A stretch of DNA of 64,000 nucleotides. Source: Sphingomonadales bacterium 12-68-11 (GTDB lineage: Bacteria; Pseudomonadota; Alphaproteobacteria; Sphingomonadales; Sphingomonadaceae). The stretch is taken from positions 434,001 through 498,000 of the forward strand of contig NCCV01000003.1 of NCBI GenBank assembly GCA_002279825.1, in the 5' to 3' direction. Shown one piece after another: positions 30,795 to 38,739 of this stretch (position 1 is the first letter of the stretch; each line of letters begins with the position of its first letter). The position numbers were made by a program, and so were the translations under genes. The notes under the pieces were generated by a model. It worked only from the letters and a program-made list of their open reading frames with translations, searched no databases and was not told where the DNA came from.

Positions 30795-32548
30795 GCGCCG
30801 TTCCCGCCGACCAGCGGCCGGAGATCGGTCAGGTCGATGTCGCGGTTCTCGTCGGGCAGCACCCCGAGCAGCGGGCCGATCCGCGGCACCAGCCGGCCGA
30901 CGATCGGCGCGGCGTTCCACGCGGCGGTTCGCTGGTAGGAGCTCGAGGCGGTGCCCTTGGGCTCGTCGAGCATGGCGATGACCACGTAGCGCGGCCGGTC
31001 CATCGGGAAGGCGGCCGCGAAAGTGGCAACCAGCGACGTCTTTCGGTAGCCGCCGCCGCCCGGCTTCTCGGCGCTGCCGGTCTTGCCGCCGACGCGGAAC
31101 CCCGGCGCATCGGCATTGCGGCCGGTGCCGTAGAGCGCGATCAGGCGGAGCAATTGGTTCATGCGCGCGCTGGTGCTGGCCTTGAACACCCGGCGGCCGC
31201 GATTGATCTCACCAGGCTGAACCCGCAGCAAAGTCGCCGGCCGCCACACGCCGCCGTTGACCATCGCCGCGTAAGCGCTGGCGAGGTGCAGCGGGGTGAC
31301 CGCGATGCCGTGGCCGTAACCCACCGTCATGGCGCGCAGGCGCGGCCACTGGCCGCTCGCCCAGATCGGGAAGCCGCGCGCGGGCAGCTCGATGTAGGGC
31401 CGCTCGTTGAAGCCCAGATCGGCCATGACCTGCTTCATGCGCGGCGCGCCGAGATCGTCCACGATGTGAGCGGTCACGACGTTCGACGAATGGATCAGCG
31501 TCTCGGGTACGTTAAGCGAGGTCCCGATCGGATGAAGGTCTCCGATGGTGAAGCCGTCGATGCGAAACGGCGTTGCCGGGTAGCGCCGGCCAACATCGCG
31601 CACCGTGCCCGCATCGATCGCGGCGGCGACGGCGAGCGGCTTGAAGGTCGAGCCAAGCTCGTAAACCTGGTTGGTGACTTTGTTGAAGACACGGCTGCGC
31701 CCTTCGTCGTCGAGCGCGTTGGGGTCGAATTCGGGGAGCGAGGCCATCGCCAGCACTTCGCCGGTATCGACATCGAGCACGATGCCCGCGGCGCCGAGCG
31801 CGTCAACCGAGCGCATCCCGCGGATGAGTTCGTCCTCGAGCGCGCCCTGGACGCGCGCGTCGATCGCCAAGGCGATCGGCTTGCCCCGCTGGGCCGGATC
31901 GCGCAGCCGCTCGTCGAGCGCCGCTTCCATGCCGACGCGGCCTTGACCGTCTTCGACATAGCCGAGCACGTGCGCGGCCATCGAGCCTTGGGGATAGTGG
32001 CGGTCGGTCTCGCGCGGCATCTCCAGCGCGAGTTCGCCGATCGCCAGCACCCGGTTGGCATCTTCGGGCAGCACGCGGCGGCGCAAGTAAGCGCCCTTGC
32101 CCGCGCGAAGCTGCCGCGCGACGGCGAGCTCGTCGAGGTCGGGGAAGATCGCCTGCAGCTCGGCCGCGACCGCCTCGGGCGATTTGACCAGGGGGGCGCC
32201 GCCGTCCTCCATCGCGCGCGGGTTGAACCACAGCGCGTAGGCGGGAAACGCCCGCGCCAGCGTCACACCGTTGCGGTCTGTCAGCTCGCCGCGCGGGGGC
32301 AGCAGCGCGTCGGCCATGGTGCGCTCCTGGGGCGCGGGCTGGACCACCCCCAGATAGGCGATCCGCAGCAGGGCCGCGGCGGCCAGTCCGAGAAAGCCGA
32401 GCCCGAGCAGGATCACGCGCATTTGCGCCACGAGCAGCGACCTGCGCCGCAAGTCGACCAGGCGCACGGAGCCGGACGCGCCGTTCACGGTCCCGGGGCG
32501 CGGTGCCGCCAGCGCGGGCAGCGGACGGACGGAGGCGAGCTCGTTCAC
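30791..32548 (-). CDS. ftsI: septal peptidoglycan transpeptidase FtsI (PBP3)
   Basis: Class B penicillin-binding protein that crosslinks septal peptidoglycan with FtsW. The 585-residue chain has a cytoplasmic N-terminus (about 1-42), one membrane segment (about 43-68), a PBP dimerisation domain, and the transpeptidase domain with SxxK at S300-K303 (STFK), SxN at 354-356 (SSN) and KTG at 489-491. The GTG start at 32548 overlaps the ftsL stop by 4 bp (GTGA). Confidence 0.96.
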   Translation of the reverse strand: MNELASVRPLPALAAPRPGTVNGASGSVRLVDLRRRSLLVAQMRVILLGLGFLGLAAAALLRIAYLGVVQPAPQERTMADALLPPRGELTDRNGVTLARAFPAYALWFNPRAMEDGGAPLVKSPEAVAAELQAIFPDLDELAVARQLRAGKGAYLRRRVLPEDANRVLAIGELALEMPRETDRHYPQGSMAAHVLGYVEDGQGRVGMEAALDERLRDPAQRGKPIALAIDARVQGALEDELIRGMRSVDALGAAGIVLDVDTGEVLAMASLPEFDPNALDDEGRSRVFNKVTNQVYELGSTFKPLAVAAAIDAGTVRDVGRRYPATPFRIDGFTIGDLHPIGTSLNVPETLIHSSNVVTAHIVDDLGAPRMKQVMADLGFNERPYIELPARGFPIWASGQWPRLRAMTVGYGHGIAVTPLHLASAYAAMVNGGVWRPATLLRVQPGEINRGRRVFKASTSARMNQLLRLIALYGTGRNADAPGFRVGGKTGSAEKPGGGGYRKTSLVATFAAAFPMDRPRYVVIAMLDEPKGTASSSYQRTAAWNAAPIVGRLVPRIGPLLGVLPDENRDIDLTDLRPLVGGNGA

Positions 32549-33054
32549 GGCGCGGCGTTCCCGATCACCGCGCCGAGCGGCACGCGCATCGCTCCGCCGC
32601 GTGCGCCGGCTGCCGCCAGGTTTTCGCGCCGTGCGGACTCGGGCTCGAGGAGCGCCGGATCGATCGGCCGGCCGGTGAGCGGCGAGACCAGCTTCGGATA
32701 GGCGGGCGCATCGCCGTCAGCCCTGGCGACGCGAATCGGCTCAGGCGCGCCGGGCGCGCGCGGACTGCCGAATTCGGCGAGATCGCGGTGATGGTCGAGG
32801 AACTGCGCCGCCGTCGGCGCGGAATAGCCGAAATCGACCCGGTTCCACGCCGCCAGTTGCAACAGGCTGGCACGGGTTTCGAACTCGGTTTCGAGCAGGA
32901 TCTTCTCCTGCTCGAGCCGGACGATGCTGCGCTCGGCACGTACTACCTCGCCGTGCACCGCCATCACGCGGAGATGCAGCAGCAGGTACAGCGCGGTGCA
33001 TACCGCCAACGCGGCGAACCAGCCGATGCGGCGGATGCGGCTCGAGGTGCTCAT
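32545..33054 (-). CDS. ftsL: cell division protein FtsL-like
   Basis: A small bitopic protein of 169 residues in the ftsL slot between rsmH and ftsI. It has a short basic cytoplasmic tail, one membrane segment (about 11-30, [17 protein letters not shown]), then a coiled-coil stretch ([26 protein letters not shown]). The C-terminal half is a Pro/Ala-rich extension of about 80 residues, longer than the usual FtsL. FtsL sequences diverge strongly, so identification rests on topology and position. The ATG overlaps the rsmH stop by 4 bp (ATGA). Confidence 0.85.
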   Translation of the reverse strand: MSTSSRIRRIGWFAALAVCTALYLLLHLRVMAVHGEVVRAERSIVRLEQEKILLETEFETRASLLQLAAWNRVDFGYSAPTAAQFLDHHRDLAEFGSPRAPGAPEPIRVARADGDAPAYPKLVSPLTGRPIDPALLEPESARRENLAAAGARGGAMRVPLGAVIGNAAP

Positions 33055-33998
33055 GCGGCCTCTCCCTGCTCGGTGCGCGCGGGCGCGGCGGTGCGATAGG
33101 CGGCGCGCAGCGTGGCCGACCGCGCGCGCGGGTTGCGCGCGATCTCCGCCTCGGAGGGCCGGATCGCCTTGCTCAACCGCTCGAAAGTCGGCGCCGGGCC
33201 CGCGGCGGCCAGCGGCAGGTGGCGCGAGGTCGTGACCGCGGCGCCCGATGCGTCGCGCAGGAAGTGCTTGACGATGCGGTCCTCGAGCGAATGAAAGCTG
33301 ACGACCGCCAGCCGGCCGCCTTCGCGCAGCAGCAGCTCGGCCGCGCGCAACCCGGCCCTGAGTTCGTCCAGCTCCGCGTTGACGTGGATCCGCACCGCCT
33401 GGAACGTGCGCGTCGCGGGGTCCTTCGGCGCACCGGCGTGATAGCCGAGGGCCTTGCGCACGATGCGCGCCAGTTCGCCGGTCGTGGTGAGCGGCCGTGC
33501 GGCGACGATCGCGCGCGCGATGCGGCGGCTCTGGCGCTCCTCGCCGTAGAGGTAGAGCACGTCGGCGATTTCGTCCTCGCGCGCCCCGTTGAGGAAGTCC
33601 GCAGCGGTCGGCCCGGCCCGCTCCATCGTCATGTCGAGCGGGCCCTCGGCGGAGAACGCGAACCCGCGCGCCGCCTGGTCGAGCTGCATCGATGAGACGC
33701 CGATATCCATGACCACCGCGTCGACCGCGGGCACGCCGATGCGGCGCAGTTCGTCGGCCATGCGCGAGAACCGCTCGGCGTGGAGCGCGAGCCGGCCGCC
33801 GGCCTCCGCAACCAGCGCCGCGCCTTTGCGGATCGCGTCCGGATCTCGGTCGAAGGCGTGGACCTGCACGCCCTGCGCGAGCAGCCCGCGCGTATAGCCG
33901 CCCGCTCCGAACGTCGCGTCGACCACCACCTCGCCGGGCTGCAGGGCCAGCGCGGCGAGGACTTCGTCGAGCAGCACCGGAACATGAAGGGCGCTCAT
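33051..33998 (-). CDS. rsmH: 16S rRNA (cytosine(1402)-N(4))-methyltransferase
   Basis: SAM-dependent N4-methylation of C1402 in the ribosomal P site. The 315-residue protein begins HVPVLLDEV, has the SAM loop [15 protein letters not shown], the [10 protein letters not shown] motif, and the C-terminal [13 protein letters not shown]. It is the second gene of the dcw cluster; the ATG at 33998 overlaps the mraZ stop by 4 bp (ATGA). Confidence 0.96.
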   Translation of the reverse strand: MSALHVPVLLDEVLAALALQPGEVVVDATFGAGGYTRGLLAQGVQVHAFDRDPDAIRKGAALVAEAGGRLALHAERFSRMADELRRIGVPAVDAVVMDIGVSSMQLDQAARGFAFSAEGPLDMTMERAGPTAADFLNGAREDEIADVLYLYGEERQSRRIARAIVAARPLTTTGELARIVRKALGYHAGAPKDPATRTFQAVRIHVNAELDELRAGLRAAELLLREGGRLAVVSFHSLEDRIVKHFLRDASGAAVTTSRHLPLAAAGPAPTFERLSKAIRPSEAEIARNPRARSATLRAAYRTAAPARTEQGEAA

Positions 33999-34492
33999 TT
34001 GCGTTTGCCCAAGGCTTCGGCCTGCTGCGAGCGGCAGACCGCCTGCTGGCCTTCCCAGCCCGTTCCCATCGCGAACAGCGCCTTGGGCGGCCACAGCGTG
34101 AAGAACGGCGAACCGCCAAGGAACGCGATGCCCTCGCCGAGGTCGCACACGCTGGCGAGGCCTTCGGGGAGCACGAAGCGCCCGCTCGAATCGAACGGCA
34201 CGTCCTGAAACGACCACAGCTGCGCCATGCGCTGTTCCCAGTCGAACTCCTTGCCGAGCTTGAGCGCCGCGTCCTGCTCGCGCGTGACCTGGGCCTCGAA
34301 CAGGTCGGTGCGGGACTCGGCGAAGCCGGTCAGGCACGGCCAGCGGTCATGCTTGGCCAGGCACAGCTTGCGCGGGGTGTCGTCGGTTGGGGCAATGGCC
34401 TTGCGGAACGACGGCGGCAGCACGAAGCGGCCCTTTTCGCCTGGAAGCGAAAAGCCCTGCCCGCTGTAGCCTGTCGGTGCACTCCCTGCCAC
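33995..34492 (-). CDS. mraZ: transcriptional regulator MraZ
   Basis: AbrB-like DNA-binding protein that autoregulates the dcw cluster from its first position. The 165-residue protein contains two MraZ half-domains: [13 protein letters not shown] (about 17-29) and [12 protein letters not shown] (about 101-112). I chose the GTG at 34492 because GGGGG precedes it and the product aligns with family N-termini ([10 protein letters not shown]). An in-frame ATG 27 codons upstream would add a low-complexity extension that overlaps the palindrome in the leader. Confidence 0.9.
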   Translation of the reverse strand: MAGSAPTGYSGQGFSLPGEKGRFVLPPSFRKAIAPTDDTPRKLCLAKHDRWPCLTGFAESRTDLFEAQVTREQDAALKLGKEFDWEQRMAQLWSFQDVPFDSSGRFVLPEGLASVCDLGEGIAFLGGSPFFTLWPPKALFAMGTGWEGQQAVCRSQQAEALGKRK

Positions 34493-34541
34493 TTCGCCCC
34501 CATCGGCCAACCGTTGCCGCGTCGGACAAAGCCCTCCCCGC

Positions 34542-34563
34542 CGGGCCGCGCATGCGCGGCCCG
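34542..34563. repeat. 22-bp perfect palindrome in the mraZ leader
   Basis: The half-site CGGGCCGCGCA is followed directly by its reverse complement, centred at 34552/34553, about 50 bp upstream of the mraZ start. It is flanked by a separate inverted pair, TCGGACAAAG (34522-34531) and CTTTGTCCGA (34594-34603). It could be an operator or an RNA hairpin in the 5' leader. It has no T run, so it is not a terminator. Confidence 0.6.
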
Positions 34564-34622
34564 TCCACCCCAATGCGGGATGGCGCGTAGACTCTTTGTC
34601 CGATGGACTTGCTCTGTAACGC

Positions 34623-34665
34623 GGGTCAGGACGGGAAGAAAGGGGAAATCACGGGCAGATTAGGG
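34623..34665 (+). promoter_or_regulatory. candidate MraZ-type operator: five G-triplets at 10-bp spacing
   Basis: GGG occurs at 34623, 34633, 34643, 34653 and 34663, exactly 10 bp apart, and a degenerate TGG continues the phase at 34673. MraZ operators in other bacteria are short TGGGN-like repeats separated by 5 nt, which gives the same 10-bp period. Here the G-rich strand is opposite to the mraZ coding strand and the leading T is not conserved, so the assignment is tentative. The array lies 130-170 bp upstream of the mraZ start. Confidence 0.45.
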
Positions 34666-34666
34666 A

Positions 34667-35401
34667 TTACGGTGGATAATTGCGGTCTTGCGCGGGCCCA
34701 TGCGCGAAGGCCGCCGCCGTCAGCCGCTCCAATGCAGCCGGCGCAGCCGGATGCCGCTCGTGCAGATCGAGCAGTGCCGCGTCGGCCAGTACGGTCACCT
34801 CCCCTGCCCCGATCCGGCAGCGAGCAAGCACGCCATCGCCGGCTAGCGCGCACGAACCATCGCCTTCGAATCGTCCCGGCAGGTTGAGCGGGACGGGAAT
34901 TCCCGCGACGTCCCGCACGGAGAAGCCTTGTTGCTGGTCCTCGGCGAAGGTGAGCCGCAAGCCCCAGCGCGCTAGGATCGGCGAGAGCAGTGCGACATCC
35001 TGCGGACGGCGCCGGTCGCCGATCGCAAAGCGCGATTCCCCTGTCAGGAGCGGATCGGCGAACAGCAGAAGGTGACCGCCGCCCCGCACCCAGGCGTCGA
35101 GCGCGACGTTCTCCGCCGGGCTCAGCGCGCGGGGCTGCGCCAGCAGCAGGCGCTCGAGCCCCGCGAGACTGGCCGCGTCGAGCACATCCAGCGGGCGTAG
35201 CGCGAAAGTCTGCTCGAGCTGCGGGCGCGCCCAATGATCGGCCGACCCTGCGAGTGCCTCGGCCGGACCCGCGGCCTCGCCCCAAAAGATCGGGATCGTC
35301 CCCAGCAGGCCCAGTGCGGGGCGCTCGGGCGCGGTCTGGGAGCAAGCCGGGGCGGCGACGAACAGCGCCGCCATCAGCGCCCGTCTAAGGCTGCGTGACA
35401 T
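34667..35401 (-). CDS. hypothetical periplasmic protein, GldG/DUF4350-like
   Basis: A 244-residue predicted exported protein. The start at 35401 gives an N-terminus with three Arg, a hydrophobic core and a cysteine near residue 20 that could be a weak lipobox. The body contains ENVALDAWVRGGGHLLLFADPLL, which resembles the glutamine-amidotransferase-like fold of GldG/DUF4350 proteins that accompany ABC transporters, but no transporter gene is adjacent. The start overlaps the next upstream gene by 17 bp. Function unknown; probably conserved upstream of dcw in relatives. Confidence 0.65.
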   Translation of the reverse strand: MSRSLRRALMAALFVAAPACSQTAPERPALGLLGTIPIFWGEAAGPAEALAGSADHWARPQLEQTFALRPLDVLDAASLAGLERLLLAQPRALSPAENVALDAWVRGGGHLLLFADPLLTGESRFAIGDRRRPQDVALLSPILARWGLRLTFAEDQQQGFSVRDVAGIPVPLNLPGRFEGDGSCALAGDGVLARCRIGAGEVTVLADAALLDLHERHPAAPAALERLTAAAFAHGPAQDRNYPP

Positions 35402-35723
35402 TGGCGCTGGCGGGCGCCACAGGTGCCGAGGCTTCGGGCAGATCAGGCACCACGCCGGCATCGGCCAGCGGATCGCTGGCGGGCGGCGCTTCGGCCGCGG
35501 CGCTTTCGGTCGCGCGCGCTTCGGGCACGACTTGCGCTTCGTTCTGCTGCAGGTTGGAATTGAGGATGTTGGCGAGGCCGACCAGCAGCATCATCGCGGC
35601 AAGACCGGTCAGCCCGACCTGGAGCCGCTGCAGGGTTTGCGCGCGCGTGCCCACGAGCGGGGACGCTGAACCGCCGCCGAGGGGCTCGGGAGAGGTAAGC
35701 GAGGTGCCGTGATCGGACGCCAT
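35385..35723 (-). CDS. small bitopic membrane protein, function unknown
   Basis: A 112-residue protein with a polar N-terminus (about 1-35), one membrane segment (VGLTGLAAMMLLVGLANIL, about 36-54) and an Ala/Pro/Glu-rich periplasmic tail. No family is recognised. It overlaps the following exported-protein gene by 17 bp, so the two probably act together at the envelope. Composition and codon use look like the neighbours. Confidence 0.6.
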   Translation of the reverse strand: MASDHGTSLTSPEPLGGGSASPLVGTRAQTLQRLQVGLTGLAAMMLLVGLANILNSNLQQNEAQVVPEARATESAAAEAPPASDPLADAGVVPDLPEASAPVAPASANVTQP

Positions 35724-35748
35724 TGGGACGCAGTTTAGTCGCGAAAAC

Positions 35749-36753
35749 TTAACCTAGCCAATCAAAAACCGGCAAACCCTTGGATTTCAGCCATTCACGG
35801 TCGTAAAGTGACGACAGATACCGGAATCCGGTGTCGCACAGGATCGTCGCGACGCGCTGCCCCCTCCCGTTTTGGGCCACGAGCTGGCGGCCAAGCGCGA
35901 CTGCACCGGCGACATTGATCCCAGACGATAGCCCGAGGCACAGCCCCTCTTCGCGCAGCAGCCGGCCGACCCACAGCAGGCCTTCCTCGTCCGAGATGCG
36001 GAACTGGGTGTCGATCGGCGCCCCTTCGAGATTGGCGGTGATGCGGCCCTGGCCGATGCCTTCGGCGACCGAGTTGCCCTCGGCGCACAGCTCGCCATGT
36101 GCGTAATAGTTGTAGAGCGCGGCGCCGTAGGGATCGGTCAGCGCGATGGTCACCTTGTCGTCGCGCTCCTTGAGGCCGAGCCCGACCCCGGCGAGCGTGC
36201 CCCCGGTCCCGACCGCGCAGGTGAACCCGTCGATCCGCCCGTCCATCTGCTCCCAGATCTCGGGCGCCGTGCTGTCGATATGCGCGCGGCGATTGGCGAC
36301 GTTGTCGAACTGGTTGGCCCAGACCGCGCCCGCGGTCTCTTCGGCCAGGCGGCGGCTGGTGTGGACGAAATGGCCGGGATTGGAGAACTTGGTGGGAGGC
36401 ACCAGGACCAGCTCCGCGCCGAGCGCGCGCAGCGTGTCCATCTTCTCCTTCGACTGGTTCTCCGGCATGACGATGATCGTCTTGTAACCGAGCGCGTTGG
36501 CGACCAGCGCCAGGCCGATGCCGGTATTGCCGGCCGTTCCCTCGACGATCGTCCCGCCCGGCTCGAGCTGGCCTTTGGCTTCGGCGTCGCGCACGATCCA
36601 CAGCGCTGCGCGGTCCTTCACGCTGGCGCCGGGGTTCATGAATTCGCACTTGCCCCAGATCTCGCATCCCGCCGCCTCGCTCGGTCCCTTGAGCAGCACC
36701 AGCGGGGTATTGCCGATCAGGTCGAGCGTGCGGCCGAGCGAAGGGGCAGTCAT
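35749..36753 (-). CDS. cysK: cysteine synthase (PLP-dependent)
   Basis: O-acetylserine sulfhydrylase-type enzyme forming cysteine from sulfide. The 334-residue fold-II PLP protein has the Schiff-base lysine K46 in NPGASVKDR, the phosphate/substrate loop GTAGNTG (72-78), and the C-terminal GLSSGINVAGA. Length and motifs fit cysteine synthase A; a related sulfhydrylase cannot be excluded. It would use the sulfide made by the operon at 1.6-5.5 kb, although it is a separate unit here. Confidence 0.88.
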   Translation of the reverse strand: MTAPSLGRTLDLIGNTPLVLLKGPSEAAGCEIWGKCEFMNPGASVKDRAALWIVRDAEAKGQLEPGGTIVEGTAGNTGIGLALVANALGYKTIIVMPENQSKEKMDTLRALGAELVLVPPTKFSNPGHFVHTSRRLAEETAGAVWANQFDNVANRRAHIDSTAPEIWEQMDGRIDGFTCAVGTGGTLAGVGLGLKERDDKVTIALTDPYGAALYNYYAHGELCAEGNSVAEGIGQGRITANLEGAPIDTQFRISDEEGLLWVGRLLREEGLCLGLSSGINVAGAVALGRQLVAQNGRGQRVATILCDTGFRYLSSLYDREWLKSKGLPVFDWLG

Positions 36754-36815
36754 GGCAGGCTGATTAGGGTGCGCCGGTGCCGGGCGCAACGCAGATGGGC
36801 TTGGCGCGCCGCTAC

Positions 36816-37133
36816 TCAGTCTTCCTCGGCGATGCGGACCTTGAGACCGTCGAGCGCGTCGGTGAACGGAATCTGGCACGACAGCCGCGAGGTCGCGTCG
36901 CGGTCGTCGCTGGAATCGAGCAGGTCGTCCTCGTCGCGCGCCATCGGCGGCAGCAGCGGCAGGAACTCCGCATCGACATGGACGTGGCACGTCGCGCACG
37001 AGCAGCAGCCGCCGCACAGCGCCAGCAGCTCGTCGAAGCCGTTGTCGCGGATCGCTTCCATCACTGTCAGCCCGGGCCCGGTCTCGACAGTGCGGGTTTC
37101 TCCGGCGCGGGTAGTGACGGTCAAGCTGGGCAT
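36816..37133 (-). CDS. 2Fe-2S ferredoxin, adrenodoxin type
   Basis: A 105-residue electron carrier. The cluster cysteines follow the adrenodoxin/putidaredoxin spacing: C40, C46, C49 (C-x5-C-x2-C) and C86 in RLSCQIP. Such ferredoxins serve cytochromes P450, iron-sulfur assembly or ring hydroxylases. No P450 or isc gene is adjacent, so the partner is unknown. The start at 37133 is the first ATG. Confidence 0.92.
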   Translation of the reverse strand: MPSLTVTTRAGETRTVETGPGLTVMEAIRDNGFDELLALCGGCCSCATCHVHVDAEFLPLLPPMARDEDDLLDSSDDRDATSRLSCQIPFTDALDGLKVRIAEED

Positions 37134-37199
37134 GGGCGGGCGTTCCTTTCCGGTCGCGGGCTGCTACGGTCTCGGTCTGGGTTTGGCAAGGAGCGGAAT

Positions 37200-37817
37200 G
37201 TGGGTCTTTCGGCGGAGGCGATTGCCGAGGGGCTCGATGCCGTGGCGGCGCACGAGCCGGCGATCGCCGCGGCGCTCGCACGCGCCGGCTATCCCGAGCC
37301 GCGGTTGCGCGAGACCGGCTATCGCACCTTGCTGCGAACCATCGTCGGCCAGCAGGTGAGCGTGGCCGCCGCCGCCAGCGTGTGGCGCAAGCTGGAGGAG
37401 GCGCTGGGCCCGGAGATGGCGCCCGAGGTGCTGCTCGCCGCCGAGTTCGATGCGCTGCGCGCGTGCGGGCTGTCGCGCCAGAAGCAGGGCTATGCGCGCT
37501 CGCTGTGCGAACTGGTGGTGAGCGGGGAACTCGACTTGGCCAGCCTGCCGATCGACGACGAGGAAGCGATCACGCAGCTCACCCGCATCAAGGGCATCGG
37601 CCGCTGGTCGGCGGAGATCTACCTGCTGTTCGCCGAAGGACGCCCCGACATCTGGCCCGCCGGCGACCTTGCGGTCCAGGCCGGTATCGGCCGCATCCTC
37701 GGGCTGGAGGATCGGCCGAGCGAGAAAGCCGCGCGCGAGCTGGCCGAACCGTGGCGCCCGCATCGCGGCGCGGTCGCCATCTTCACCTGGCATTGCTACA
37801 ACAACCCGGCGCTTTGA
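37200..37817 (+). CDS. DNA-3-methyladenine glycosylase 2 family protein (AlkA-like)
   Basis: Base-excision repair glycosylase for alkylated purines. The 205-residue HhH-GPD protein has TIVGQQVSVAAA near residue 48, the helix-hairpin-helix LTRIKGIGRWSAEIYLL (128-144) and the catalytic aspartate D156 in PAGDLAV. It lacks the N-terminal domain of E. coli AlkA, as do many bacterial homologues. The GTG at 37200 is the start, because AAGGAG lies six bases upstream. Confidence 0.9.
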   Translation: MGLSAEAIAEGLDAVAAHEPAIAAALARAGYPEPRLRETGYRTLLRTIVGQQVSVAAAASVWRKLEEALGPEMAPEVLLAAEFDALRACGLSRQKQGYARSLCELVVSGELDLASLPIDDEEAITQLTRIKGIGRWSAEIYLLFAEGRPDIWPAGDLAVQAGIGRILGLEDRPSEKAARELAEPWRPHRGAVAIFTWHCYNNPAL

Positions 37818-37862
37818 CCAGCTTTCTCCGGCGCAGTTGCGCGCTCTCGAGCACCGCCGAAC

Positions 37863-37885
37863 TTGACAAGTGTATTTGTCATAAC
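37863..37885 (+). promoter_or_regulatory. inverted-repeat operator/promoter upstream of the membrane protein-XRE pair
   Basis: TGACAA (37864-37869) and TTGTCA (37876-37881) form a perfect inverted repeat around a 6-bp spacer, and the left arm overlaps a TTGACA -35-like hexamer at 37863. An AT-rich patch is rare in this GC-rich window. The site lies about 45 bp upstream of the membrane protein gene that is paired with an XRE regulator, so autoregulation by that regulator is the natural reading. Confidence 0.5.
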
Positions 37886-37927
37886 GCAAAGTCTTCATGT
37901 CACCGAGTCGTGGCAGGGAGAGCCCGC

Positions 37928-38380
37928 ATGAGGAAGAAGTCGTCGCCGCTGGACACTGCGCTGGTGCTGTTCATACCCATGGCCATCGTGCTGATGCTCA
38001 CCGCGTTATGGTGGACGCAGGACCTTTCGCCGCACCTCCACACTGCCATTCTCCTGGGCTCCTTCCTGGCGGTGATGGCGGCGAGCCTGTGGGCTGAGGT
38101 CCGGCGCGAACTGCGCCAGGACGAGATACAGATTGCCGCCACGCGCTTCGGCCATCGCTGGAGCTCAGGGTCGGTCGGGCTTTTGGTGGTGGCTTCGCTG
38201 CTGCCTCCGTTTCAGGAGCTGATCTTCGACATGGCTCGAAGCTTCGAAAGCGGCGGCAGCACGCGCCCGCACCCCGCGGTCAGCATGTTCATGTTCGGCG
38301 CGGCCACGGCTGCGCTGCTCCAGCTACTCACTGCGAGCCTGTTGCGCGCCGCCTGGCTGCGCGCCAAGGCGCGGCCGTGA
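37928..38380 (+). CDS. small polytopic membrane protein, function unknown
   Basis: A 150-residue inner-membrane protein with four predicted membrane segments (about 11-30, 38-56, 80-98, 116-138). No catalytic motif is visible. It is followed 19 bp later by a Cro-like regulator; two-gene units of a small membrane protein and such a regulator recur in many bacteria, but the role is unknown. AGGGAG precedes the ATG, and an inverted-repeat operator lies upstream. Confidence 0.75.
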   Translation: MRKKSSPLDTALVLFIPMAIVLMLTALWWTQDLSPHLHTAILLGSFLAVMAASLWAEVRRELRQDEIQIAATRFGHRWSSGSVGLLVVASLLPPFQELIFDMARSFESGGSTRPHPAVSMFMFGAATAALLQLLTASLLRAAWLRAKARP

Positions 38381-38399
38381 CCCCCCGGGCGCCCTCCGT

Positions 38400-38594
38400 A
38401 TGAACAACCGCATCCGCGTGCTGAGGGCCGAGCGGGGCTGGAGCCAGGCCGAGCTCGCCGACCGGGTCGAGGTCTCGCGCAACTCCATCAACGCGGTCGA
38501 AAACGGAAAGTTCGACCCGTCGCTGCCGCTCGCCTTCCGCATCGCCGATGCCTTCGGCATGCTGGTCGAAGAGGTGTTCCTCAAGGACCAGTGA
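38400..38594 (+). CDS. XRE-family helix-turn-helix regulator
   Basis: A 64-residue protein consisting of little more than one Cro/C1-type HTH domain: RVLRAERGWSQAELADRVEV for helices 1-2, then SRNSINAVENGKFDPSLPLA covering the recognition helix. Proteins of this size and the GKFDPSLPLAFRIA motif are typical of the YozG-like group paired with membrane-protein genes. Probably an autorepressor acting at the inverted repeat near 37864. Confidence 0.9.
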   Translation: MNNRIRVLRAERGWSQAELADRVEVSRNSINAVENGKFDPSLPLAFRIADAFGMLVEEVFLKDQ

Positions 38595-38739
38595 TCGTGA
38601 ACCAACAACGACCGACCCCTAGGGCGGTTCGGCGGCGCCCGGTTCGCTGACACGGCCATGCCAAGCGACAAACCGCCTTTCAAACCTCGCCGCTGCTCCC
38701 TACGTCCGGGGAGCAAGGCGACAGATCAGAGGAACTGCT

